From: Dipteris shenzhenensis
Lineage: Eukaryota; Polypodiophyta; Polypodiopsida; Gleicheniales
Assembly (NCBI GenBank): GCA_047967505.1
Contig: CM106538.1
Strand: one strand, 5' to 3'
DNA length: 64,000 nucleotides
Below the pieces are notes generated by a model that saw only the letters and a list, made by a program, of their open reading frames with translations, had not been told where the DNA came from and searched no databases. The position numbers were made by a program, and so were the translations under genes. Shown here one piece after another: positions 30,775 through 43,959 of this stretch. Within the stretch, counting starts at the first letter, position 1, and every line of letters starts with the position of its first letter.

Positions 30775-32761
30775 GCCTTTCACTATCTATATACTTAGTC
30801 TATTCAATTAATATTATATCTTTCTATTTAAACATTATTACCTCTTCTTTTTTCTATGTATTTTTCTTAGCATTATTGTGCTTCGTATGGCTTTATTTAA
30901 GGTCTTTTTAGAGGCTATATTTTGCATTAAGAAACCACACAATTTTTTTAATGGTGAAATTAAGGAACCACACACACACACACACACACAATATTAAAAA
31001 TTTCTTTTTCCCTTTAGATGTTCCCTTGGCATGAGACTTTGGAGGCATAGGTCTTACTTAGCTTTTGCTATACTCAATGTTATTTATCCCCTTGCTCCCT
31101 CAAGTAGCTTTTTTTGATAAATAATTTATATGTTGATGGCTTTTTTTCATTAATTTAATTGTTGAGGATCATTTTAACAACCTACCCCCCCGCTTCCTTT
31201 TGAAGTTAGCTTCACTATTCACCCTACCAACCTGAGCCCCCTTTAGCCTAACCTAGACTCCAATGTGACCGCCTTTTCTTGGTTATTGTTATAACAACGC
31301 CTGCACGGGTCTTTTGGCTTTACTTAAAGGAGGCAAAGGGAAGTGTTTTCCTTTCCTTACGTTTCAAGCTACCCTAAGCTCCTTGGCAAACCTGCTTCAT
31401 GGCAACCTCTCAAGTGTTCTTTCGACACCTTCTCCTGGTAATTGTGCCTCTTACTACCCTTTGGGTCGCTCACCTTTAGCACCTCCTGGTTACTCCTTCC
31501 TCTCGTCTTGATCTCGTGCCTTGCTACTCCTGATAGCCTCCATTCGCGGTTCATGCTCCTTTTCATGCACCTACTCTACTTCACGTGTCTGCTCGCCTCG
31601 ACTTTTCTCTGTCTTGTCTCAGTTGGCAAGACCTTTGAGCTCAGCGCCATGACCGCATGCTGCTTCGCTGCCACCACTCGGCTCAGTGGAGAACTTGGGG
31701 TGTTGACCTTGCACCTCATTACTACACGACTCTGCTTGATCCACGACGGCTTCCCATTCCCTCGTATTCTGCTGCATATCTCGTACTTGGTCACTATGGA
31801 AAGTGCTGATCGTCGCCATTGATTATTGCCATCACCTTGCGATCCTTCTTGTGTTGGCTCTCTTATCTGCTAACTGTCAACGACCCTTTCACTTTTCCCA
31901 TGTCCTCGTGTCTTCACTATGGATCTCCTCTGTCTTGAGCCTTCGTTGTTCTTTGCTACCTCTTACCGTCGGTATAATTTCCTGTTATGACGGCTTACTT
32001 GGTCTCCCTCCTCCGACAATCTCTCTCTCATCCATAGTATGGATGCAATGGCTTGGCAGCTCTACTTACCTTGTTAATCGAAGGCGTGCCTGAGTGAACG
32101 ACCATTTCATAGTACGTGCTTTGTCGGGCCAACAACCTATATTCACCAAACCGTATATATAGGCCAGTCTCTTCATGGGACATGATCACTCCCTTTGGAG
32201 TCTACCTGCCCTTTGTGGTGCTAAACACCCACACCCCGGCATACGACTGTTTCTACACGTCTCTGCTCATGGCGGTGTCCCTTTTTATATCCGGCTCCAT
32301 GGTGATCACTTGAGTTTACGGAGTCTCGACATCGGTCCTCTTGTTCAATGTTCTTCCACTGGTGCTTCACGAGCTGGGCATGATCTTTAGTCCATTATGT
32401 TTGAGGCTCTTCACTCTAGAACCGCTGCCTACTGAACAATTCCCTTCTCCACTACGTCGACCGCCATGCATTTTTCTTACGGCCACATGGCTTTTTTCCA
32501 TGCTACATGTGCTTGTACACTTTTATTTATATGTACGGGGCTTTTGAGCCTTTTATTTATCGTGCCTCTTTTGTAAATTGGTTTCATTTCCTCAATGTCT
32601 TTTAGTGCTTTTTTCCTTGTAAGTTATATATATATATATAATCTCTCACTTATGGCTAGGCCCATTTGCTTAACCTTGTTTTTTTAAAAAAGCATTCATT
32701 TTTTCTTTTACTCTTAAAAGTTGTTTATAGATTGTTTTGCCTCTCTTAAGTTTGTACATAC

Positions 32762-32807
<46 letters not shown>

Positions 32808-34479
32808 GTAACTCACTCATATGTTCTTTCCAAACTTTTTTCCTCATATATATATATAAATATAACAACTCAAGTAGAGCTCAAGTATATGCTCTTTCGA
32901 CTAGATTGTGTTTACATATAAGGATTCATTTAATGATTGATCCGTTAGCTATATAAGAACATTAATTTGCTTTATTCTAAATAATTTTTTATTGTATCTA
33001 GTTTTAAAAAAAACATTTAGTGTAATTCAAAAACTTTTTAAAGTATATTTTTACTTTATGTGTGTTAAGAATTTGGCTTGTTAAAGAGGATGTGAAGTAT
33101 CCCCTCCTTTAAATCATTTAACTTTGTGGCCTTTTTCCAAGTATTAGGAGTGGATTACCCCCCATTTCTAATTTAATAAAAAAAAGGATTGGCTCTTAAT
33201 TCTTGTTCACGGATGTGGATTACCCCCTCCCACACACACACACACACACTCATTTAGTTTCTTATCCTTGGTCATAAACTAACCCCCTCTTTTAAGAATC
33301 TTTTATACATTAGTGGTGGCGGACCACCCACCTGATTGTGTTTATAATGGAATTTGATACGAAACCCAGATGATGAATTCATGCAAGTTTCGTAGGCTGC
33401 TAGGATGTCTACAATCACAGATCTTGCCAAAATGGCTAGTATTTCTCAAAAGATGGAGGATGCACGAAAGGAAATGGAAACAAATGGAAAAGCGCATAGA
33501 ACTAGACCATTTTTTCCTCGTGAAGCAAAATGCAATAAATGATTTATTACTTATGGCATACGATTCTTTTTTTGTATATATTTAGAATATGTCTCTATAG
33601 TTCTAAGTCTCTTTGGCATAAGTGATAACAAGCTGGGGAACACAAGCGTTACTTGTCTTTCCACATGATGTCAAATTTGTTCTAACAATGGTTTTGTATG
33701 GATGGTCATAGGTAAGTGGACCCCAACCTCAGAGCCTCGACTACCTGAGGGAGTAGACACTTTTGCATCAACTTTCATTTCCATAAAATAAAAAAAATTA
33801 TCCACCCTTATTTGAGCTTCATGTGTCGTGTTATTAAAAGTTTTTATTTTTAAACACACACACACACAATCCTTTCGTCCCTTTTGCGTTTACGCAATGA
33901 ATGTTTAACCTTCTTAAAAAATTCTTTTTGATCTTTTTCCTATCCTCTCTTTTACTTCCTCTCTCTACTTGAAACCTCCCCAATTCCCTTTTTTCCCAAA
34001 ATTGTCCCTAATTTTTACCTAATTTTTTTCTAATTCTCTCCTAATTTTTTGTACATGAAGTGGTAATGAATTTTACTTGCCAAACTCCCCTATCCATTAT
34101 CACATGTTAGTGCAAAAATGTTTCAGCATGATCATATTATGTCATCCATGGAACAAGTATAGTTCTTGACATAAATATAGTGTCTCAAATAATTTCATCA
34201 TATTCATGGAGCACATTATATTAGTGTCTTTGGAACAGTTTCAAGATCATATCCACATAAAGATCATATACCTTAGTTTGGAACATTTGTAGCACATGTG
34301 ATTGTGGAAGACTTTTCCTACTGGACCCATGTCATAATCATCTCTGTATCCAAATCATTGTACAACTCAAAGGTATCAATGTTTCACATCAGTTGTACCT
34401 TCTTTGGAACATATATAGCACATGTGAGTGTGCATGTACCAATCACCACACAATGATAACACAAACTCTGTGTATGTGT
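30775..34479. other. Gene-poor stretch
   Basis: Simple repeats occur at 30969-30990 (CA), 32626-32640 (TA), 32755-32803 (CATA then TA), 33231-33249 (CA) and 33856-33869 (CA). The segment 31250-32580 is less AT-rich and may be an old retroelement, but I see no conserved motif in any frame. Confidence 0.45.
32755..32803. repeat. CATA/TA microsatellite
   Basis: Several CATA units followed by about 16 TA units. Confidence 0.9.
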
Positions 34480-34808
34480 GTATAAGAGAGGGAGGATGGG
34501 ACAATTAAAAAAATTGCCTTCTAAATCAATGCCTAAAAACGACTCCAAAGTGGCTACAATGGGCACGAAGTGTGCACCGAGTCATGAGATCTAGCTAAGA
34601 AGAAGAGACCTTATGAGTAAGGAGGGAGCAAGGATACAAGGGATGCTTTTAATATTTGGGGAAATTGTCCCTTAAGAAGGAAACTTGATATGAAGTCTTC
34701 ATAAAAAATGACAATGGAGACACACAAGCATGCCTTCTCACCGATTGGGGATAAGAGTGCTCGATTGAATGAAGTCCCACCTTCACATACTTGGATCCTC
34801 TAGAGACG
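34480..34808 (-). repeat. Dispersed repeat, minus copy of an inverted pair
   Basis: Reverse complement of 29806-30140 with about 15% differences and small indels. Shared landmarks are CTTGATATGAAGTCTTCATA, GTCATGAGATCTAGCTAAG and GATGGGACAAT. The two lie 4.3 kb apart in opposite orientation. Confidence 0.88.
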
Positions 34809-36603
<1,795 letters not shown>

Positions 36604-36742
36604 GAGAAAGAGATCTACACACTTTTTTTGGGGTGAAAATTTTGATGCTTTATATTACATAGTAGCTTCCCTTGAATGGGGAGCTTAAGAGTACATCAAC
36701 AATAATATTTTTGACTATATGACAAGTATACATTGTAGTCTC

Positions 36743-37098
36743 TGTTGGATAAATTGATGTTTAGGGGACACACTTATGGACATGGTCATGTGGTGTGTGT
36801 GTGCCAGTGTGCTAGTGCCATGGTGTGAGTGCTAGTGAGCACCATGGTAGGTGTGTCAGGTAACTCATCAGTTAGGTGTCACCCATCTAGGTGTGATTGA
36901 AATAAGTTAGGGACTTGGTGGCCAGTCTGATGGAGGACTTGGGGGTGTTACTGATGGAGACAATCAGGGAGATAATCATGGATTTGGAGCCACCTACTCA
37001 GGGGCATTCCACTATATGTAACTCTACTCATGAATGAAATCATACGTGCTATTGGTCTCATTTGCTCACTTGCTCTTGCTCATGCTCCATTTATAACA
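36743..37098 (+). repeat. 5' LTR of a truncated LTR retrotransposon
   Basis: Begins TGTTGGATAAATTG, ends TTTATAACA, and is followed directly by TGGTATCAGAGC (37099-37110), the initiator tRNA-Met primer site. No partner LTR is found. Confidence 0.78.
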
Positions 37099-37110
37099 TG
37101 GTATCAGAGC
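37099..37110 (+). other. Primer binding site (initiator tRNA-Met)
   Basis: TGGTATCAGAGC abutting the LTR end with no spacer. Confidence 0.85.
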
Positions 37111-37700
37111 TTGGTTGACTGAGGCTTGACTTTGCTGCCACGTGGTCATGCCTACCAAGCTCCATTCTTGCTTCCATGGTGTCTTTCCCTTTACCCATGA
37201 TTTTGCAAGAGCCAATTCTCCACATCCAACCGATGGATTGAAACATCCTCCTAGTTGAAGCTTCCTCATGTTTGGGCAACCTCACTAACTGAAGGGATCT
37301 CCCCAAATTGTCATCGATTTTGTGTGCCGCCTCCTCTTCTTCATGGAGGAATTTCTGCAATGCTGGCTGCATACCTAAACCATTCTCAAATTCCTCTTAT
37401 AGGAGGCTGGGCAACCCCAAGGGCTACCACCTGATGGAATTTTGTCTCTATTGATAAAGTAGTCGGGCCACACTCATTGATTTTATAGTCGAGATTCGCT
37501 GTGTAATTTGACACAACTATGCGGACCACATCCTGGAAGTTGTTCCAACACTGTGAGAGGAAAGAGGATGAAAAGAGTCCGATGAATTCTAGTATGCACC
37601 TCTTCCCAAAATGGAATTTTCTTAGAACTGGATGCACATCCTACCCAACATTGATGTTCTAGAGAGAATAGGGTTCTAAATCACAACCCCTGAGCTCGAG
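37111..37700 (+). other. Leader-like non-coding stretch
   Basis: No coding frame with recognisable motifs. It lies between the LTR and the decayed gypsy pol, but whether it belongs to either is unclear. Confidence 0.35.
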
Positions 37701-37703
37701 AGA

Positions 37704-39903
37704 ATGACCCTGGTGGTTGCCCTTAAAATGTTTAACATGTTCAAACCCTGTGAGGTGAGAAAAGGGATAGTAAGGGTCAAATCAGACCTCCACTGGCTAG
37801 CATACGTTGGCGCCATGACTGCTCACCATGAGTTCTCTTCCAGTTGGGGAGCCAGGGTGAGCAAGGTAACCTACCCAATTGGCTCTATAAGTGCAATGAA
37901 AGAGCCGGGCCCTTCATTTCCAAAACTCCCTTTATCCAAAATCTCAGCTAAGGCCAAAAGGACCACTTCTCCTGCAGAAATAGAGGAGGAAGTTGAAGAG
38001 AAGGAAGGCCTACGATAGGTACCAACCCACTACAAGGCCTACATGATCGAGGATCACATGATCTTATATCAACAGGCCCAGAGATCTTGGGAAGATGGGT
38101 GCTCCCAAGGATATGACGGTCCAGCCCCAGTTAAGGAGGTAAATCTCCGGAAGGGCAGGACCCCCAACCTATATTCTTTGTCGGATGATCTCACCCCCAA
38201 CAAGGAGAATGCTCTAATAGCTCTCCTATGAGAATACAAGGACTGCATGACCTGAAAATACACCGATATGAAAGGGGTGCCCGTTGAAGTGGTGTAGCAC
38301 ATGATACCCATGTTGGTTGGACAATGCCAAGCCGATACGTCAACATCCCTACCCTATGAATCCCAAGTACATGCTCATAGTGAGGGAGGAAATCCAAAAA
38401 CTCATAAATGCGGGATTCATCTATGAGATCGAGCATACGGATTGGGTGTCACCCATCATGATAGTCTTGAAGAAGAATGGAAAAATAAGAGTATGCGTGG
38501 ACTTAAAAAAAGTTAACGCCGCCATCAGGCGTGACCACTACCCCTTGCCATTCACGGAACATGTCCTAGAAAGGGTAGCCAAAAAGGAAGCCTATAGCTT
38601 CCTAGATGGATTCTTTTGATACAACCAAGTGTCCATCACCCCGTAGGATCAACATAAAATAGCCTTTGCAATCGAGTGGGGTGTGTATGTGGCTACAGTA
38701 ATGACATTTGGATTGACCAATGCACCTACCACCTTCCAACAGATGATGATCATGGTCTTCAAGGAGTACTTAGAAGACTTTGTGGAAGTCTTCTTGGATG
38801 ATATATGCGTGAGCTCGACGTGGGATGATCACTTGAAATACCTAAGACTCGTCCTAAAAAAGTGTTGGTTGTACCACATATCCCTAAATCCTCTTAAGTG
38901 CCAATTCTAGGTCAAACATGGCATAAAATTCTCAGCCACATAGTGTCCCAGAATGGAATCTCCACGGACCACAATAAAATCAAACTCATCTTGGAATTAC
39001 CAAGCCAAGCGAGTACAATGATTTATTGGCCACATGGGATACTATAGAAGGTTCATCTTGTTCTACGAGAACATAGCCTGCCCATTATACATGCTGCTAG
39101 TATCCTTTGAGTGGACTGAGGAATGCCAAAAATCCTTCGAAACCCTCAATCTAGCCCTAGTTATTGCACCGGTGTTGAGAGCACCTGACTGGGATCTAAT
39201 ATTCCACGTTCATATGGATGCTTCTAACTTTGCTATCAGGTGTGTGCTAGCCCAACCAGGGGAGCATAACTTGGACTACCTGATGGACTTTGTGAGTCGT
39301 ACTAAATGAGACTAGGGTAAAAAATAACGAGGGAATAAGATTATGATAGTGTAGGTCAATGGGCAAATCTTTCCCCATATAGAGTTATAAATATTAGCTT
39401 TGCTACCACTTTTGGGGCGAATTTATCAAATTTTAGGTCTAAAAATTAGCCCACCTTTATTTTTGGGCTAATTTATCAAATTTAAAGCTCTAAATATTAG
39501 CCCAACCAACTTGGTAAAGCCTCTAAATTAGCCCTTGTGCTGAAGTTCGCCCCTAATTTTTTCCTTGAATGAGACCGAGGTCAACTATACAACAATCGAT
39601 AGGGAGGGTCTGCCCATGGTCTATGCAGTCAAGACGTTCATGAATTACTTGTTGGCCAAGAAGTTTTTCTTTGTGGACAACCAAGAATTGTTATACTTGG
39701 TCAACAAGCCATGCATGATGGGACACATCACTAGGTGGATGCTAATCCTCTTAGAGTTCAACTTCACCTTCGTTGTACGTAAGGGGAAGACCCATGTCCT
39801 AGCCGACCACCTATCGAGAATCCCATACGGTGAAGCCCTGACGGGAGTCAAAGATGGCCTCCCTGGCCCTTCCGTCTTCCTCATCGACATCATACCTGAA
39901 TAG
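37704..39903 (+). pseudogene. Tat-like gypsy pol remnant (protease-RT linker, RT, RNase H)
   Basis: RT is clear: YPMNPKYMLIVREEIQKLIN, GFIYEIEHTDWVSPIMIV, LKKNGKIRVCVDLKKVNAAI, RDHYPLPFTEHVLERVA, then YSFLDGFF with a stop where the usual SGYNQ begins, MTFGLTNAPTTFQQMM, and VFLDDICV in place of YxDD-containing YMDDF. RNase H follows (VHMDASNFAIRCVLAQPGE), interrupted at 39313-39567 by a small insertion, then resumes NETEVNYTTIDREGLPMVYA to HVLADHLSRIPYG. Several stops (about 38617, 38644, 38908) show it is dead. No integrase core is recognised downstream. Confidence 0.88.
39313..39567. mobile_element. Probable hAT-type MITE in the gypsy RNase H
   Basis: 255 bp flanked by the 8-bp direct repeat AATGAGAC (39305-39312 and 39568-39575). 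Its ends are imperfect inverted repeats (TAGGGTAAAAAAT and, reversed, CAAGGAAAAAATT). The interior is AT-rich with GGGCTAATTTATCAAATTT repeats and TTAGCCC counterparts that can pair. It has no coding capacity. An 8-bp duplication and TAGGG-like end fit the hAT superfamily. Confidence 0.75.
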
Positions 39904-41239
39904 GCTGTTGAGATCAGTCACTACCTAGCCAACGGCCTACTCCTGGGCCAAGCTCTCAAGAAAGATAGAGCCCGTAAACTCATTAAGGATGTAGCTTTAC
40001 ATAAGTCCTTGGTTTTTGTGAACTTATGTCGAACAGTTGTTCGCTAGGTAGTGGAAATACACTTTTATGTTCTCCCCATAGAAGCAACTGATGAACAGAT
40101 CATATTGGGAAGGACCTGGTGTTGAGCTGGTGTTACGCCGTGAACTGTCAAATCGACCCTCTGAAGAAAGTCCGAAAGGAGCAGAAAACCAATCGTGGTG
40201 GCAATTGGGTGCAACTCCCATTATGCTACCACCATTGTTGTCCCCCACTCAAGAAAGCTATGAATAGCAAGTACAAGAGGCTATTCTCTGTGCTCAATGC
40301 CACTTCAACAGGAACTGACGACTAGGAAGGATCCAAGCAGGGTAGGAGTCCCTAATCACTCCAAAGACATCTCTGTTGAAGGCATCCTTACCAAGAAGAA
40401 GGATGCGATGCCATCTCATGCTTCAACTTCTAGCAGGCTCTAATCCACCTCCTCAACTGCAGCATCCCCCAAGTGCTAGGGCATCATCAAGCTCTTGAAA
40501 GACTGAGACAGTTACAACGGCAAGCAGGTCATCTGGGTGCCTAAGTTTAAGTCACAAGCCGCAAGGGTTTTGAAGGTAGTTACACAAGAACTTGTGTCGA
40601 TCTTGGATGTAGAACCATAAGAACCTACCATCAAACCAACCACAACAAACAAGCCCCAGAGTCCCAAACGTGCCCTAGTGCCACGAATCGTATAACTCAA
40701 CACGAAGATCAACCCAAGGCAGTGAGGGAACAACACAAGAACCGACCCCTACAATGAGGGGAGTTACACAAGAACCTCCCTCCAATCCCAAAGGCAAATA
40801 GTCAAAGGTAATTGCGATCATACCATCACCAACGGTGCTGCCTGACTCAGGGGAGCAAGTATCTGAGTCGAAGGTGGTTACACAAGAACCTGCTTATCCC
40901 ACGATAAAGGACAATCCTGCAAGGACTCATCACAATGCCAGTGTACCTCTGGCATCCAAGGTAAGACACAAGCTCGACAAATGCACTACATGGGTTTCAA
41001 CACGCTATGCGGCAGCATGACGTCCACCAACATGGCATTCCACATGATCATCAAGTCCAAGTCTAGGTGAGTTAGTATGGTAGGTATATCACCCGATGCA
41101 CCTGCAGCCCACAAGTCATTGCCTTGCACAGACACCCCACTCCTCACTTGTACACCCCACCCTTTCCTCTCTCTCTCCCACCTTCCCACTTTCCCCCTTC
41201 TTTCCCTTTCCTTACTCTCCTCAGACAATATCCCGTTGG
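39904..41239 (+). other. Degraded sequence after the gypsy pol
   Basis: No integrase motifs are recognised. A motif GTTACACAAGAAC(C/T)TG recurs (about 40579, 40765, 40879), hinting at an old internal duplication. 41120-41220 is C/T-rich. Confidence 0.35.
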
Positions 41240-41520
41240 TCGTTGTTGCTATAGTGCTATCCTGTCGACCATGGCCATAGCTTTATCTCGTCGACCATCG
41301 CCATAGCTCTATCCCACCGACCATCGTTATAGCACTATCTCACCGATCGTCGCCATCTGATTATCACGCCGATCACGACCATAACAGTACCACATCGACG
41401 GTCGCCATCCATAGATTGCACCCACCACCACCATCCAATTATCACCCCGGTCGCTACCATAACAATACCCTACCGACCGTCACCTTATGCCATCATGCCG
41501 ACCGCGGGGATAGCAAAATC
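41240..41520. repeat. Degenerate tandem repeat, period about 26 bp
   Basis: About ten units of the pattern CATAGCxxTATCxCxCCGACC followed by ATCGC (for example at 41275, 41301, 41327). A TATAAAAAG box follows at 41521, so it may lie in an LTR promoter. Confidence 0.8.
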
Positions 41521-43149
41521 TATAAAAAGGAGCCCTATCTTGCCGTATCTTCGCCATAGCACTTGCCCCCAAACTTTGTTAAAATTTTGTCAAAAATCTT
41601 TCAGCCCCCTGTCCTCTTCCACACAACTATCCAGCAATTAGTATATGTCCTCAAACTCCTCCTCTTCGCTGATTCCCTCATCACTCAGTTGCCTTCATTC
41701 TTCCCAATGGATCTAGAGAATGAATTCTTTGAGTTTGAGATGGAGCTTGGACTCCACCCCAATTGGTCCCTCTGACTCTCAAAGTATGCCTTTGGCCACG
41801 ATCCGCATGATCTCCAAATTTCTAGTTGAACATTTACGAGTGGATGAGGAAGTATCTATGCAACAGGCCACCTAGGAGGGTCCGACAACAGTAAGAATGC
41901 CCCCCTTAAAGACGTCAAGAAAGTGCACCCCGGCTCCCACACAAGGGGAGTACAAAATCATGCACTCACAAATGCACTCGCCGCTTGGGGAGGCATGGCT
42001 CCAATAATTAGATGCATGTGCCATCCACTCTCACTATGCATAGAAGGGGCATGATTATACCCTCCAGTACCACACTGCAGTAGCTTATGCAGCACTAAAG
42101 GAGCTGATAGTGCAAGACGCACTAGCAATGACGCCTGGGATCAGTCGTGGCCGATCACCTTCCTTGCCACTTGGATATGAGGCTCTTGGGAGAGTTCCTC
42201 CTCCAAGTCTACAACTCCAACACAAATGTGGGTGTTCTTCAAGACACAACAGGCAATCCCCACTTCTACCACCTCAACTAGGACGTGGTGCGAGCCGCCC
42301 TCAGCTAGCCGATCATCAGCAACAAGTATGCAATGAAGAAGAAGGTGCCCGAGGCCCTTAGAAAAATCTGCCACTATGACCATAAGAAAAGAAAAGGGCA
42401 CATCCACTTCACAGATATCATCATCAAGCCGGAGGTGGAAAGACAAACAAGGGCCCTGTAGTGGTTGACGCAAGTCAGGCACATCGATCACCACCAGTCA
42501 ATCATGCCAAATATTTTGTTGCAGCCGGTAGAACCCCAGGTCACAAATTGGGCTGATTACTTATGTAATCAAATGAGGGAGGACCTCAAAACACATGCTA
42601 TACATGCTAGTTCTCTACCACATGCTGCACCAGCATCAACCTATCGGCTATGGGTTGGCCAAAAAGTCAGCCACCACGGGACTAGCACCAGCAAAGCAAG
42701 AAGAAGCCGAGGTCAAGCCAAAGCAAGCAAGAACAGAGTCTAGCACCACCCGGCCAACCGTCTTGTGCAACCAGACCCAAGTTAGTTGCTCGGACAGTGC
42801 GAGGATCGCCAAACGTAGGCATTCCTACACTGTCAACTATGCCTCAAGAAAGCATATCCTTAGGACAAGGGAAAAAGGGTACAACAAGAGTCCATCTTGG
42901 TGGATGACCTCCAAAGTGATGAGACAGTCACGATTGGCCTCCACCCAGGAGCCCAAGCTATTTCGGCAACCCCTGCTATGCCCCAGGTCTCAGCCTCAGC
43001 AATGGCCCATCCTCAAGAGACCACCTCCTTCATCACCACACCTCCTTCTCTCCATGGGCAGGCTAAGGCTCTTGGAAGAGACCTGCTGGAGAGGCATCTT
43101 CATCGACTTGGCATTGGGCCGAAAAAGTAAGTTCACTTGTGGGTGGACA
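41521..43149 (+). other. Anonymous, possibly retroelement gag-like region
   Basis: Starts with TATAAAAAGGAGCCC. Open frames are short and none shows a zinc knuckle or other family motif. The polypurine tract at 43150-43160 suggests that this stretch is the interior of an LTR element. Confidence 0.35.
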
Positions 43150-43160
43150 TTGAGGGGAGG
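43150..43160 (+). other. Polypurine tract before an LTR-like block
   Basis: TTGAGGGGAGG directly precedes TGTTAGATATC. Confidence 0.6.
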
Positions 43161-43757
43161 TGTTAGATATCAATGCTCCACTCTCATGTAACTATGTAGA
43201 AACCAGCTAACTCTACTTGTAAGCCCCCCATATGAGGAGAAGGCATTTGAGTAGCTCGGTTATCCAGTAGGTCCTGGTTTGGACACTAGATGGGGGCCAT
43301 GTGTGGCCTGATGGCTGGACGACTTCAGATAGAGTTGGTACACTGCCAACTAGGTTACATGCAAGTGCGGGAAGGCATCCCATGACTGACCGCACTGAGG
43401 GTAGCCAGAGCTTTTCCCGAGGCAGCCCACTCTCAGGTTGCGGGGCCCATTTGGAGCCTTAGATGATCCCGGATGGCTCTGGGCTGAACGAAAACTGTAG
43501 GTAACTTGCTCTGTTTTGCGCACCTGTTCTATCGTATGGTCAGTGGCCTATTTCGGGACCCCAGTCGACCGTTTTGGGCAGACTGAATCAGTCCGCCCAA
43601 AACGGTGGCTATATAAGAGCAAGCCCGTGAAGCCCATTTCATCACTGGCTTCAGCAACCCTGATTCCTTAGCCTCTACTGTTTCCAACTCGCCATCGAAG
43701 CTTCTTTCACAGGAGCGCACGGTTGGGAGGCAGCGCCATCTATTGTATCAGTTCTAC
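43161..43757 (+). repeat. LTR-like block, probably a 3' LTR
   Basis: Starts TGTTAGATATC after a polypurine tract and contains a palindrome and TATA box near 43600. A likely end is at TTCTACA (43757). No partner is seen, so the right edge is uncertain. Confidence 0.55.
43568..43606. promoter_or_regulatory. Strong palindrome just upstream of a TATA box
   Basis: ACCGTTTTGGGC at 43568-43579 pairs perfectly with GCCCAAAACGGT at 43595-43606, with an inner GACT/AGTC pair. TATATAAG follows at 43610-43617. Confidence 0.8.
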
Positions 43758-43959
43758 AGTAATCAAATTTTTTATTCTCCATACTATCTGGTTTTCTTTC
43801 TTGCGTACGAGATCCTATTATTTGTTGAGCACTGATGTTGTATTATTTTCTTACATAAAGCGAGCTTACCAGTAGAAAATCAATGACACACCAAGTTTTG
43901 CATGTAGTTCTTGCGGGTGCCTGACTTTCAAGTCGAAACTGATAGCAACAAACATTGAG

